Positions 7,396-15,234 of a DNA stretch of 24,606 nt are shown here, piece by piece (within the stretch, counting starts at the first letter, position 1; the number at the start of each line of letters is the position of its first letter). The notes below the pieces were generated by a model, which was given only the letters and a program-made list of their open reading frames with translations, had not been told where the DNA came from and made no database searches. This DNA comes from a virus: positions 1-24,606 of the IMG/VR virus record IMGVR_UViG_3300027513_000046; one strand, written 5' to 3'. Position numbers and translations under genes: made by a program.

Positions 7396-7706
7396 CGGGT
7401 GAGAAGATAGCTTGGCATAGGGTTGCTTCTCACCTACATACAACGGTCTGGGAGTTGCAGTGTCGAATAACCTATACCGAGTTTTTGGACTGGCTCAAGT
7501 TCCTCGAATGGGAGGAAATGCGACGGACCAAGTTCGATTGGTATCTTGCTCAACTCACCTCTGCCGTTGTCCAACCCAACCTGAAGAAAGGCAAGCACGC
7601 CACCATCAAGGATTTCTTAATTGTTTACGAAGAGGAAGTCAAACGCGCTCAGAAGTCCAAAGCATCCTGGTTGTCTCTTGTCGGAATAGACCCAAAGAAA
7701 AACTAA
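7027..7706 (+). CDS. Tail assembly chaperone GT fusion (made by -1 frameshift)
   Basis: Shifting back one base on A-AAA-AAC (7383-7389) avoids the TGA at 7393 and continues in the -1 frame to TAA at 7704-7706. The product is 226 aa by my count: 120 codons of G, a Lys at the slip, then 105 residues. The T part (RLTGEKIAWHRVASHL...TYTEFLDWLKFLEWEEMRR) is like gpT domains, which bind the tube subunit. The -1 frame is open from the slip site to its stop, with no ATG until well inside it, so the downstream reading frame makes sense only as an extension. The small GT share relative to G is known to matter for tail length and assembly in lambda-like phages. Confidence 0.85.
7383..7434 (+). promoter_or_regulatory. 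Programmed -1 frameshift signal (slippery heptamer plus stem-loop)
   Basis: The heptamer A AAA AAC (7383-7389) is in the correct X XXY YYZ phase relative to the G frame and lies inside a run of seven A's. Eight bases later, GGTGAGAAG (7398-7406) pairs perfectly with CTTCTCACC (7426-7434) around a 19-nt loop. A G-U pair could add one step at the base. Heptamer, 5-9-nt spacer and strong stem are the textbook elements of bacterial and phage -1 frameshifting. Confidence 0.9.
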
Positions 7707-7707
7707 T

Positions 7708-10311
7708 ATGGCGAGGATAGGCGCGACAGCAATGATGGGGGCGGGTTCACTCGGGACCCTCTTTGTCCGCTTGACTGCCGATTCGATGGGGCTGGTAAGG
7801 GGGCTGGAACAGGCTGAGAGAAGACTTTCTTCCAGTAGCGCCATTATGGTCAGGCAGGCTGCCATGATCGCCACAGGGGTCACTGCTTCCCTGAGTATCA
7901 TTGGTATTGCTGCTGTCAGGGAGTTCGCCAAATTCGACAAAGCCATGACCGAAGCTCTCGCGATTATGGGCGATGTCAGCGAGCAGATGGAACAGCAGAT
8001 GAAGGACGTAGCCCGATCCATCGCTCGTGAGGGTGTGAAATCTGCGGAGGATTTGGCTCACTCCTATTTCTTTTTAGCCTCTGCCGGCTTTAAGGCTGAA
8101 GAAGCCATGGGTGCTCTTCCCACAATGGCCCGCTTCGCCACTGCCGGCAACTTTGATTTGGGAAAAGCAACCAACCTGTTGGTCGATGCTCAATCTGCTT
8201 TGGGTCTCAGGACAAAGGATGTGACCCAGAACCTTGAGAACATGACTCGGGTTTCGGACGTTCTCACCAAAGCGAATATTATATCGACAGCACAGGTAGA
8301 AGAATTCAGTGAAGCTTTGACCAACAAAGCAGCTAATGCAGCACGGCTGGCAGGCAAGGATGTTGAGGAGGTCACAGCAGTTTTGGCTGCGTTCGCTAAT
8401 CAAGGCATCAAAGGACGTGCGGCAGGTGAGGCTTTCTCGATTATGATGCGGGATTTGCAGACACGAGCACTCACGGCTGCGAACACTTTTAAGAAATTTA
8501 ACGTAGCTGTGTTTGATCAGCATGGAAAGATAAGGAACATAGCTGATATTATTGAAGACCTAGAAAAGACCATGAGGGGGGCAACGGACGAAGAAGAACG
8601 CGCCATTCTCAAAAAGATGCAGTTCCAAGATCGATCCGTAGCCAATATCCAAGCGTTGTTGGGGCTCTCTGAAAAGATTCGTGAATATGAAAAAGCTTTG
8701 AGGTCTGCTGGTGGTGTCACTCAGGACGTTTCTGAGAAACAACTCACTTCTTTCACAGCGCAACTCACAATAACTTCTAATTTAATCAAAGACCTTCTCA
8801 TTACTATTGGGGAAGGATTGGAACCCAGTCTCACCTTGCTGAATGAAGCCTTGCAGGGGACCCTTCAAACTCTCACTGCCATGAACAAACCTATCAAAGC
8901 GATAGGTGACTACATCGGCAAGGTTTTGATTGTGGCGATAGTGGGGATGTTGGAGATCCTCAAAAAGGCCATCGAAGGAATGGTTCCTCTGGCAGTTGCG
9001 GTCAATGAGATCATCATCAAGATCAACAAGGGGATTGGTGCTGTTCGAGAGACGGCCGGTAAAGTTCCAATCAAATCAGGATTTACTGATTTCCTGGAGA
9101 AGCTTGAGGACATCGACACAATCAACATTGTAGAACTTGCGAAGTCACTGGATGTTGGAATTGAACTTGTCAAGAAAGCCCAAGCTCGGATAGCGGTAGG
9201 TTTTGTTGAGGATGCTCTCAAGCCAAATGAGCAGATGATCACTCGGTTGTGGGGTGATCCTGAATGGCTGTCTGCTGTTAATAAAACGATTAACGCAGTC
9301 AACCAACTAAACGGAGCAGCCAAGAAGGTGAATGAAACGGTGGGTGAGGGCACCAAGCACATGAGGAGTCAGGCTGATCAAATTGAAAAAGTTCTGGATA
9401 TGATGGGGATGCCCGAAGGATTCAGATCATCAGCCCCTTCTGCACAGGAACTCCTTGACGCATTAAATGAGCAGGGTGATGCGGGCACAGTCAAAGCCAA
9501 AGATGCCGAGAGGATGCTTAGGGAGGCCGGGATGCTGGGTAGCGGGGGTGCGTTTGGAACGCGCACTCAGGCCCAGGAACTTCAGGACGAGATTGAAGCC
9601 CAGCAGAACAAGCTGAAGGTTTTAGAAAAGTTTTACGAGAGGAGATTTGATCTGGAAACCAGTCTGCAAAACAGGATTGAAGAATCCATTGCTGCTCACA
9701 ACCAGCGTGTCAGGGACCTTCAACGGGCTCAGAATTTGTTGGTTGTTCGAGCCGGTCAGGAGATGTTCGATGCTTTGTCGGAAGCGGCAGAGGGGTATGC
9801 AGGCAAACAATCTGGTCTCTATAAGACCATGTTCGCTGTGTCCAAGGCGTTTGCTATCGCTGAATCCATTATTAAAATACAACAGGGTATTGCAGGGGCA
9901 CTTGCCAGTGGTGCCACCTGGCAGGAAAAGTTAATTGCTGCTGCTTCAGTAGCATCGGCTGCTGCCAACATTATGTCCACCATTCGGACGACTCACCTTG
10001 AAATTGCCGGTGAGCGTGCTCAAGGCGGTTCAGTTGGAATGGGACGGCCTTATTTGGTGGGTGAACGAGGACCTGAAATTTTCACTCCGGGAAGAAGTGG
10101 CGGCATCACACCAAATGACATGATTGGTGGTCTCAATGTGAATATCTACAACAACACCGATAATCGTGTCGAGGTCAAGCAGACTGAAAGTGGCGTGGAT
10201 ATATTTGTGGACAAGGTCGAAAAGGAACTCGCTTCCAGGACTCGTGACGGCAGGGGTAATTTCACACGAGCATTGGAACAGACTTATGCTTTGAAGAGAG
10301 GTCGTGGATGA
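7708..10311 (+). CDS. Tape measure protein (TP901-type)
   Basis: This 867-aa protein sets tail length and passes through the tube. The N-terminal 270 residues contain the TP901 tape measure core ('EFAKFDKAMTEALAIMGDVS', 'EDLAHSYFFLASAGFKAEEAMGALP', 'VEEVTAVLAAFANQGIKGRAAGEAF'). The middle has hydrophobic segments at about 340-440 (DLLITIGEGLEPSLTLLNE, VLIVAIVGMLEILKKAI), as is usual for tape measures that insert in membranes. The end carries coiled-coil stretches and the common 'YLVGERGPEIFTPGRSGGI' motif. At roughly 0.15 nm per residue the tail would be about 130 nm long. It starts one base after the GT stop and ends in ATGA with the next gene. Confidence 0.92.
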   Translation: MARIGATAMMGAGSLGTLFVRLTADSMGLVRGLEQAERRLSSSSAIMVRQAAMIATGVTASLSIIGIAAVREFAKFDKAMTEALAIMGDVSEQMEQQMKDVARSIAREGVKSAEDLAHSYFFLASAGFKAEEAMGALPTMARFATAGNFDLGKATNLLVDAQSALGLRTKDVTQNLENMTRVSDVLTKANIISTAQVEEFSEALTNKAANAARLAGKDVEEVTAVLAAFANQGIKGRAAGEAFSIMMRDLQTRALTAANTFKKFNVAVFDQHGKIRNIADIIEDLEKTMRGATDEEERAILKKMQFQDRSVANIQALLGLSEKIREYEKALRSAGGVTQDVSEKQLTSFTAQLTITSNLIKDLLITIGEGLEPSLTLLNEALQGTLQTLTAMNKPIKAIGDYIGKVLIVAIVGMLEILKKAIEGMVPLAVAVNEIIIKINKGIGAVRETAGKVPIKSGFTDFLEKLEDIDTINIVELAKSLDVGIELVKKAQARIAVGFVEDALKPNEQMITRLWGDPEWLSAVNKTINAVNQLNGAAKKVNETVGEGTKHMRSQADQIEKVLDMMGMPEGFRSSAPSAQELLDALNEQGDAGTVKAKDAERMLREAGMLGSGGAFGTRTQAQELQDEIEAQQNKLKVLEKFYERRFDLETSLQNRIEESIAAHNQRVRDLQRAQNLLVVRAGQEMFDALSEAAEGYAGKQSGLYKTMFAVSKAFAIAESIIKIQQGIAGALASGATWQEKLIAAASVASAAANIMSTIRTTHLEIAGERAQGGSVGMGRPYLVGERGPEIFTPGRSGGITPNDMIGGLNVNIYNNTDNRVEVKQTESGVDIFVDKVEKELASRTRDGRGNFTRALEQTYALKRGRG

Positions 10312-10688
10312 CGCTAACCATCAACAATGAGTGGCCAGCCGAACTCCCGTTGCCTCTGATTGACTATTCAGGAACTCCCCGGAATGGGACCATTCGAAGC
10401 CCGGATGAGACCCCCATTGCTGTCTACCGTCAAAGGTTCACCCGATCCTACAATACGCTCAATGTGGGGTGGTGTTTCACTGAGGAACAGTTTGACCGAT
10501 TTCAGAATTTTGTCCTTTACGACTTGGGGAATGGAACTGCTCAGTTCAAACTGGAATTGAAATTTCCAAAGAACTCAGCCTTGACTGAGTGGGCGGTAAG
10601 ATTTGAAGCGTCTTACGAAGCTGAACATGATGACGGTGTTTGGAAGACTACCGCAGCTCTTGAACTTGTAAATCCAATCATTTTTTAG
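10308..10688 (+). CDS. Minor tail protein after tape measure (gpM-like position)
   Basis: A 126-aa beta-rich protein whose ATG overlaps the tape measure stop by 4 nt, with a good ribosome-binding site (gagagg). Its features are 'WPAELPLPL', 'YRQRFTRSYNTLNVGWCFTEEQFDRFQNFVL', 'LGNGTAQFKLELKF' and 'WAVRFEASY...WKTTAALELV'. Its position matches lambda gpM or other distal-tail proteins at the tube tip. A homologous domain forms residues 255-360 of the adhesin at 12589-14346, sharing WP..P.PL, VGW.FTE..F..F..F and NG...F..EL. The specific role is inferred from context only. Confidence 0.6.
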   Translation: MTLTINNEWPAELPLPLIDYSGTPRNGTIRSPDETPIAVYRQRFTRSYNTLNVGWCFTEEQFDRFQNFVLYDLGNGTAQFKLELKFPKNSALTEWAVRFEASYEAEHDDGVWKTTAALELVNPIIF

Positions 10689-10770
10689 GTATGGATGCCA
10701 AATTGTGCGATATGCCACTGGTGCCGGAGCCGGTGCTGCCGGGATCGTCAAATGGTTCTTCAAATAATTT

Positions 10771-11220
10771 ATGAAAACAAAAAACACAGTGGCGGTAATG
10801 CTGCTCATATTCTGTGCAGCATCGGTGATAGCCCAAACCACAACCAACATCCCCCCGGCAGATAACCCCGTCGTGGATGCAAACGATCAGACCATCCGAG
10901 CCTTCCTGACAAAATATTCCCTTGTGAAGTTACTCATCGTTCCTTTCGTCACCATTCTGGTGATGGCTGTGCGAAGGTGGATTGGATACATCCCGGATCA
11001 GGTGTGGCCCTGGGCGACTCCCATCATCGGTGCCCTTTTGGACTATGCGGGATCGAAAGCTGGGTTCTGGACGGACAATGTCACAGTAGGAGCAGCAATG
11101 GGCGGTCTTGCCACTTGGTTCCACCAAATAGGTGCTCAAACGCGAGAAGTCACCAAAAAAGGTTTCACCTACAGCAAGTCGTCTAAACCGGGAGACGAAG
11201 AAAATAAATCCAAAAAGTAG
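10771..11220 (+). CDS. Holin-like membrane protein
   Basis: A 149-aa membrane protein. Residues 4-21 are a signal peptide or first membrane segment (VAVMLLIFCAASVIAQ). A second hydrophobic segment (LVKLLIVPFVTILVMAV, about 51-67) is followed by RRWIGYIP. Two weaker ones (WATPIIGALLDYAG and TVGAAMGGLATW) precede a basic hydrophilic tail (KKGFTYSKSSKPG...NKSKK). This layout recalls small phage membrane proteins often called holins. The two next genes resemble spanins, so a lysis cassette is plausible, but no endolysin is visible in the window. The start is 82 nt after the previous stop, with no clear Shine-Dalgarno sequence. It could also be a non-lytic membrane protein. Confidence 0.45.
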   Translation: MKTKNTVAVMLLIFCAASVIAQTTTNIPPADNPVVDANDQTIRAFLTKYSLVKLLIVPFVTILVMAVRRWIGYIPDQVWPWATPIIGALLDYAGSKAGFWTDNVTVGAAMGGLATWFHQIGAQTREVTKKGFTYSKSSKPGDEENKSKK

Positions 11221-11262
11221 GTGCCGCTGTTACTGGCATTCTAAAGTGGTTTTTGCAATAAC

Positions 11263-11817
11263 ATGAACAATGCATCTCTAAGTCCGTTTGGGGTTGCGTT
11301 GATTGCCTTTGCCTCTTCAATGCTGGCAATCGTGATTCCACTCTGGTTTTCCAGTCGTCGCAAAACCAAAGACAACGAGGAGGCTCGACTGGCTAAACAA
11401 GAGGATTGGAAACGCCAGGACCAGGTTGCCAGCCAGGCGGCCGAGGCTGCTAAATTGCTTTTGGATCGACAGGAATTGGATTCGCTGAAGACCGCCGAAG
11501 CCGCGAGGCTGTTGTTGGCAGCGAATGAACGGGTCGCGAAAAGTTCAGGCGAGATGAATAAAAAAATGGATGTCATTCACACGCTGGTGAACAGCAAGAT
11601 GACCGAGGAAATGCAAGGACGATTGGAAGAGACGCAGCGCAGCCTTGCCAGTCTGGAAGAAATAGTCAGCTTAAAGGAAGCTGCCGGCCGCGCCCCTTCT
11701 CCTGAAGCACTGGGCATGATCAAAAATACGAAAGAACGAATCACGGAACTGAAGGCAAGGTTGCATGATCGATTTGAACAACAAAAGAAGATCGACGAAC
11801 GCACGGCAAAGGATTGA
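11263..11817 (+). CDS. Membrane-anchored coiled-coil protein (candidate i-spanin)
   Basis: A 184-aa protein with one membrane segment near the N-terminus (FGVALIAFASSMLAIVIPLWF, about residues 9-29), then basic SSRRKTK. A long charged, Ala/Leu/Glu-rich coiled coil runs to the C-terminus (EEARLAKQEDWKRQ..., LARLHD-type heptads). This is the topology of Rz-like inner-membrane spanins. A tiny proline-rich lipoprotein follows 43 nt later, as an o-spanin would. Usual Rz proteins are about 100-180 aa. There is no sequence signature that proves this, and a holin-associated or structural coiled-coil protein remains possible. Confidence 0.45.
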   Translation: MNNASLSPFGVALIAFASSMLAIVIPLWFSSRRKTKDNEEARLAKQEDWKRQDQVASQAAEAAKLLLDRQELDSLKTAEAARLLLAANERVAKSSGEMNKKMDVIHTLVNSKMTEEMQGRLEETQRSLASLEEIVSLKEAAGRAPSPEALGMIKNTKERITELKARLHDRFEQQKKIDERTAKD

Positions 11818-11860
11818 GATAAAGGTTGCGCTAACTACCATCTGGTTGTAAACACATACA

Positions 11861-12028
11861 ATGAAACGAAGCGTTCTGTCTCTCATCGGACTCCTCCTTC
11901 TCGCAAGTTGCGCCGGCCCTTCAAAGGAGACCACGAACGTTCCGGTGGCTGTGACCAACGCTCCTCCGGTTTCAGCGACGACGAATGACCCGCCTCCACC
12001 TCCCCTTAGAACGGTTTCTCCTCCTTAA
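11861..12028 (+). CDS. Small proline-rich lipoprotein (candidate o-spanin, Rz1-like)
   Basis: This 55-aa gene starts 'MKRSVLSLIGLLLLASC' followed by AGPSK. That is a lipoprotein signal peptide with lipobox LASC and the lipidated Cys at residue 17. The mature part is about 39 residues and very Pro-rich, with five consecutive Pro at residues 44-48. Short, Pro-rich lipoproteins directly downstream of a membrane-anchored coiled-coil gene are typical of Rz1-type outer-membrane spanins, which fuse with the inner spanin to breach the outer membrane. No strong ribosome-binding site is seen. The reading frame, lipobox and composition make it a likely gene; the spanin role is inferred from context. Confidence 0.65.
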   Translation: MKRSVLSLIGLLLLASCAGPSKETTNVPVAVTNAPPVSATTNDPPPPPLRTVSPP

Positions 12029-12033
12029 AGGGT

Positions 12034-12576
12034 ATGGCTATTCTAGAAGCTGACATTCTTTACAAACTCAGTATCAAAACCGGGTCGGCTGGCAATTCAG
12101 CGGCACAACCGGATCCGAACGCTTCGCTTGGTAAATACATCTCTACCACTCAATTGGTCAGTGCCGTCATCTCCAACTTGTTCGACACTGTCACCGGGGA
12201 CGAGAACACGGCGAGTGATGTTGAATATCGTTGCATCTTTGTTCACAACTCCCATGCAACCTTGACCCTGATTTCTCCAGTGGTTTGGATTTCTGCCGAC
12301 ATCGCCGGTGGTGCTGCTCTGGCTATTGGGGTTGATCCGACTGCGGCGAGTTTGATAGGCGCTGCTGGTGCCCAGGCAGTTGAGATCGCCAATGAAGGAG
12401 CAGCACCAGGTGGCGTAACTTTTTCGGCTCCTGTCACCAAAGGAACAGGACTCTCACTTGGAGACATTCTCCCAGGACGCTGCAAAGCATTTTGGTTCAG
12501 GCGCAGTGCCGCCAACACAGGCGCAGTGGCCAGTGATGGAGGAACTTTTAGGGTTGAAGGTGACACTGAGGCTTAA
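12034..12576 (+). CDS. Virion-associated beta-sandwich protein
   Basis: A 180-aa protein with a pattern seen in uncharacterised phage virion proteins: 'LYKLSIKTGSAGNSAAQPDPNASLGKYISTT' at the start, then 'NLFDTVTGDENTASDVEYRCIFVHNSHATLTL', 'VVWISADIAGGAALAIGVDP', 'IANEGAAPGGVTFSAPVTKGTGLSLGDI', and a final 'CKAFWFRRSAANTGA'. It has no signal peptide or catalytic motif. It begins 5 nt after the lipoprotein gene, with AAAGGG close to the ATG, and is followed by the adhesin gene. A structural role at the tail tip is likely from context. Confidence 0.5.
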   Translation: MAILEADILYKLSIKTGSAGNSAAQPDPNASLGKYISTTQLVSAVISNLFDTVTGDENTASDVEYRCIFVHNSHATLTLISPVVWISADIAGGAALAIGVDPTAASLIGAAGAQAVEIANEGAAPGGVTFSAPVTKGTGLSLGDILPGRCKAFWFRRSAANTGAVASDGGTFRVEGDTEA

Positions 12577-12588
12577 CCATGTTCTCAA

Positions 12589-14346
12589 ATGATTTCCGAG
12601 GTTGCAGGACGAAGAGCCACCGGACGTGGTGTTGGAACAGTCTTCACAACACCTTTTCCCGGTAATGTAACTTCTGGAAATCTTCTAATAGTTTCTGGCT
12701 CGATTGCTAGAAACTTTTCATCTGGAGCTCTACCGACTGTTACCGTAACTGATTCCAGAGGGACATCATACACCGTTGTGATGGGAACACCCACGTTGTT
12801 TGGGATTGTCGGTCGAAACACCTTCATTGCTTATGGACTGGCTCCTTCTTCTGGGGCGAATACGGTCACTATCACTCTCAGTGTATCGGCAACCATATCT
12901 TATGCGATAGACGAATTCACAGGCACTCATGCCACGGTCCCTTTGCACGTAGCTGCTGCCAGCACCGGGACTTCCAATACCCCATCAGTCAATGTCTTTT
13001 CCAGTGTAGCCGATGTGATGTTCGTTGGGGTCATGACACATAGTAATGATACCGCACCAATAACTCCTGTTTTTGATCATACTCAAATAGGAGAGTGGGA
13101 AACGAACTCGATAGCCAATGACTCGGATTCGGCTTACAATGCTCTATATCGGGTGGTTACCGGGTTCGGTAGTTTTACGACATCATGGACGACTGCTTTT
13201 GTTTCTTGGACCGTATTGGTCATAGCGTTCAAACCCCCCACGCCAATCACCCCTGAGCGAACCGCAGTGGGGAAATCGGCATCCGTTCTTTGGAAGATAA
13301 GGAACACAATTGGAAGCTCAGCGATGATCTTGTGGACGGTTGAGGTTCTTGAATGGCCTGACATACCCGTCCCGCTTCGTTCCCATCGTCGATCTGCTGA
13401 TTTGCAAAATCTCACGACTGAAATGGAAACAGGTCACTTGCGGAAGAGGCGGCAGTTCGAGGACCATCGTGAGCTTTGGGAGGTCGGTTGGAATTTCACT
13501 GAAGATAAGTTTGAAACCTTTAAGACTTTCTTTGATGTAACTCTTAAAAATGGTTCAGTGAGATTTCATATTGAACTGTTTGGATTGGACAGGATCGCTG
13601 AGTTTTTTGAGCCTTATAACTTAAGTCGCAGTGACAATCTTTACAGCGTGGGTGCCACTCTGTTGGTCCATAGATTCAGTCCTTTGCAGATCGGAAGTTT
13701 GATGATTTGGTTGGACGGTCAGTCGATTACTTCGATTGACGCAGCAGCGGTTTCTTCGTGGCAGGACCAAAGCGGGAAGGGGAATCACGCCACACAAGAG
13801 ACCGCCGATAACCGTCCCACTATTCGCAAGCGAGTCCTTAATAACAAATCAGTGGTCAGGTTTGATGGGACTAATGACTTTTTGATCCTGCCAAACACTC
13901 TGGCAGCTTTGACTGAAGGAGAGATGTTTATAGTTTTGAAAGCTGTCAATGACCCCGGCACTGATTTTGTTTCATCCCCATGGCACTTTGGCACTAATCC
14001 ATCCACGTTCTATCCTTATTCCGATGGGATTATTTATGACGATTTTGGAACAACGACTCGCAAGACAACAGTAAACCCATCCTTGAATCTGTCCTCTTTC
14101 CGTCTCTACAATGTGAATTCAAAATCAGGTGAGTGGACCAGTCGGCTAAACGGAACGCAGCTCTTCACCACAGAGGTGAACACTGTTGCCTTCCCAACCA
14201 ACCCGGCTCTTGGCACGGGTAACAATGGAACAGGACAGTTGTTCAGTGGTGACATTGCTGAAGTCATCGTTTTTGGAAGAAGTTTAACCTCGATTGAGAG
14301 AGGATACGTGCAGGACTATCTCAATACCAAATACAATTTATTCTAA
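12589..14346 (+). CDS. Mosaic tail-tip adhesin with LamG/ConA-like C-terminal domain
   Basis: A 585-aa protein built of four parts. Residues 1-215 form a beta-rich domain (GNLLIVSGSIA, TISYAIDEFTG, SWTVLVIAFKPP). Residues 226-254 are a tandem VGKS/GSS-LLW motif shared with the tail terminator. Residues 255-360 are homologous to the minor tail protein at 10308-10688. Residues 368-585 form a LamG/ConA-like lectin domain (MIWLDGQSITS, WQDQSGKGNHATQ, VVRFDGTNDFL, IAEVIVFGRSLTSIERGYVQDYL). ConA-like domains on phage tails commonly bind glycans, so this is a good candidate for receptor contact. It sits before DUF1833 and NlpC/P60, where tail-tip proteins lie. The start choice is moderately sure; it is in frame with the preceding gene, after that gene's TAA. 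Confidence 0.65.
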   Translation: MISEVAGRRATGRGVGTVFTTPFPGNVTSGNLLIVSGSIARNFSSGALPTVTVTDSRGTSYTVVMGTPTLFGIVGRNTFIAYGLAPSSGANTVTITLSVSATISYAIDEFTGTHATVPLHVAAASTGTSNTPSVNVFSSVADVMFVGVMTHSNDTAPITPVFDHTQIGEWETNSIANDSDSAYNALYRVVTGFGSFTTSWTTAFVSWTVLVIAFKPPTPITPERTAVGKSASVLWKIRNTIGSSAMILWTVEVLEWPDIPVPLRSHRRSADLQNLTTEMETGHLRKRRQFEDHRELWEVGWNFTEDKFETFKTFFDVTLKNGSVRFHIELFGLDRIAEFFEPYNLSRSDNLYSVGATLLVHRFSPLQIGSLMIWLDGQSITSIDAAAVSSWQDQSGKGNHATQETADNRPTIRKRVLNNKSVVRFDGTNDFLILPNTLAALTEGEMFIVLKAVNDPGTDFVSSPWHFGTNPSTFYPYSDGIIYDDFGTTTRKTTVNPSLNLSSFRLYNVNSKSGEWTSRLNGTQLFTTEVNTVAFPTNPALGTGNNGTGQLFSGDIAEVIVFGRSLTSIERGYVQDYLNTKYNLF

Positions 14347-14347
14347 T

Positions 14348-14851
14348 ATGGCAAACCCCTCGTTATCTGAAGCCATTAAGGAAGCTTACGTTGTCTGTCC
14401 AACGAACAAAGCAGTTTACGACACCATTGAGATTCGTCAGGTCGGTGTGCAAAGCCCAATTTATTTAGTGAAATCCAGAGTTGGATTGATCGCCAACGAC
14501 GAGGATGGGATTGAGAGGACCTTTCGGCCATCTGGTTTTCAGTTCTCACTCCCCCCTGAGAATGAGGAAGGCTTCAGAAGTCTGAACATTGCCATTGACA
14601 ACATTGGTCGTGAAGTCAGTGATTTTATCGAAGCAGCCAAATCGTCACGGGTGCCAGTTGAAGTTATTTACCGTCCTTATGTGAGTGATGATTTGTCGGT
14701 CCCGCACATGAATCCTCCCTTGGTGCTCTACTTGAAAGATATTCAAATTACCACTTTGCAAGTTACTGGAAGAGCCACCTTCCTTGATATTGTGAACAAG
14801 AAGTTTCCGTCTGAATACTACACACACGGTCGATTCCCAGCCATAGGATAA
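14348..14851 (+). CDS. DUF1833-like tail protein
   Basis: From the ATG at 14348 (start MANPSLSEAIKEAYVVCP) the product has 167 aa. An upstream ATG at 14294 would overlap the adhesin by 53 nt and is less likely. The opening 'SEAIKEAYVVCPTNKAVYDTIEIRQ' and the later 'FQFSLPPENEEGFRSLNIAIDNIGREVSDFIEAA' and 'LYLKDIQITTLQVTGRATFLDIVNKKFPSEYYT' match the DUF1833 family of phage tail proteins. In many siphoviruses that family lies between the tape measure and the NlpC/P60 gene, as here. The stop shares a base with the next ATG (TAATG). Confidence 0.8.
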   Translation: MANPSLSEAIKEAYVVCPTNKAVYDTIEIRQVGVQSPIYLVKSRVGLIANDEDGIERTFRPSGFQFSLPPENEEGFRSLNIAIDNIGREVSDFIEAAKSSRVPVEVIYRPYVSDDLSVPHMNPPLVLYLKDIQITTLQVTGRATFLDIVNKKFPSEYYTHGRFPAIG

Positions 14852-15234
14852 TGCACTGGGCAACACCATACATCGGCATTCCTTACAAAGCGGGAGGACG
14901 GGAAAAAGACGGTCTCGATTGCTGGGGTCTGGTGCGTCTCGTTTATCGGGAGGAATTTGGAATTGATCTTCCGCTGGTTCAGGGTGCCCTCTCACGCGAG
15001 ACTTTGCTTGAGTGCAAACAAGGGTGGTTTGACATACCAGAACCGATTGAATACTGCGGGATCGAGATGACACAGAGATCGGTGGGCCACCACGCCGGCC
15101 TTTGGACGGAAGCAGACGGTGGTAAGATTATCCACTGCTGGGAAGGAACTCCAGTAGCAGCCGACACCCTGAAAACATTGCGATTCAAAGGCTTTCGTGT
15201 TATCAGATTCATCAGGTATGGCATTCATCCTTGA
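14851..15234 (+). CDS. NlpC/P60-type tail-tip peptidase
   Basis: A 127-aa cysteine peptidase. The catalytic Cys is Cys24 in 'DGLDCWGLVRLVY'. The catalytic His is His81 in 'VGHHAGLW', and a third polar residue is His95 in 'KIIHCWEG', giving the NlpC/P60 order. The start 'TPYIGIPYKAGGRE' is also typical. Its place before the J-like hub matches lambda gpK, a tail-associated enzyme thought to cut peptidoglycan peptides at DNA entry. AGGA lies before the ATG, and the start shares a base with the DUF1833 stop. The end overlaps the hub gene by 17 nt. Confidence 0.88.
   Translation: MHWATPYIGIPYKAGGREKDGLDCWGLVRLVYREEFGIDLPLVQGALSRETLLECKQGWFDIPEPIEYCGIEMTQRSVGHHAGLWTEADGGKIIHCWEGTPVAADTLKTLRFKGFRVIRFIRYGIHP

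Noticed and set aside
7455-7706. Stand-alone gene with TTG start between the chaperone and tape measure
   Set aside because: The frame is open back to the slippery site and matches a gpT domain, so it is the -1 frameshift extension rather than a separate gene.
10691-10774. 27-codon frame ending in ATGA with the holin-like gene
   Set aside because: Composition is not convincing (Pro/Ser-rich in a GC-rich patch), and the alternative frame with the KWFFK ending looks more protein-like; neither has clear support.
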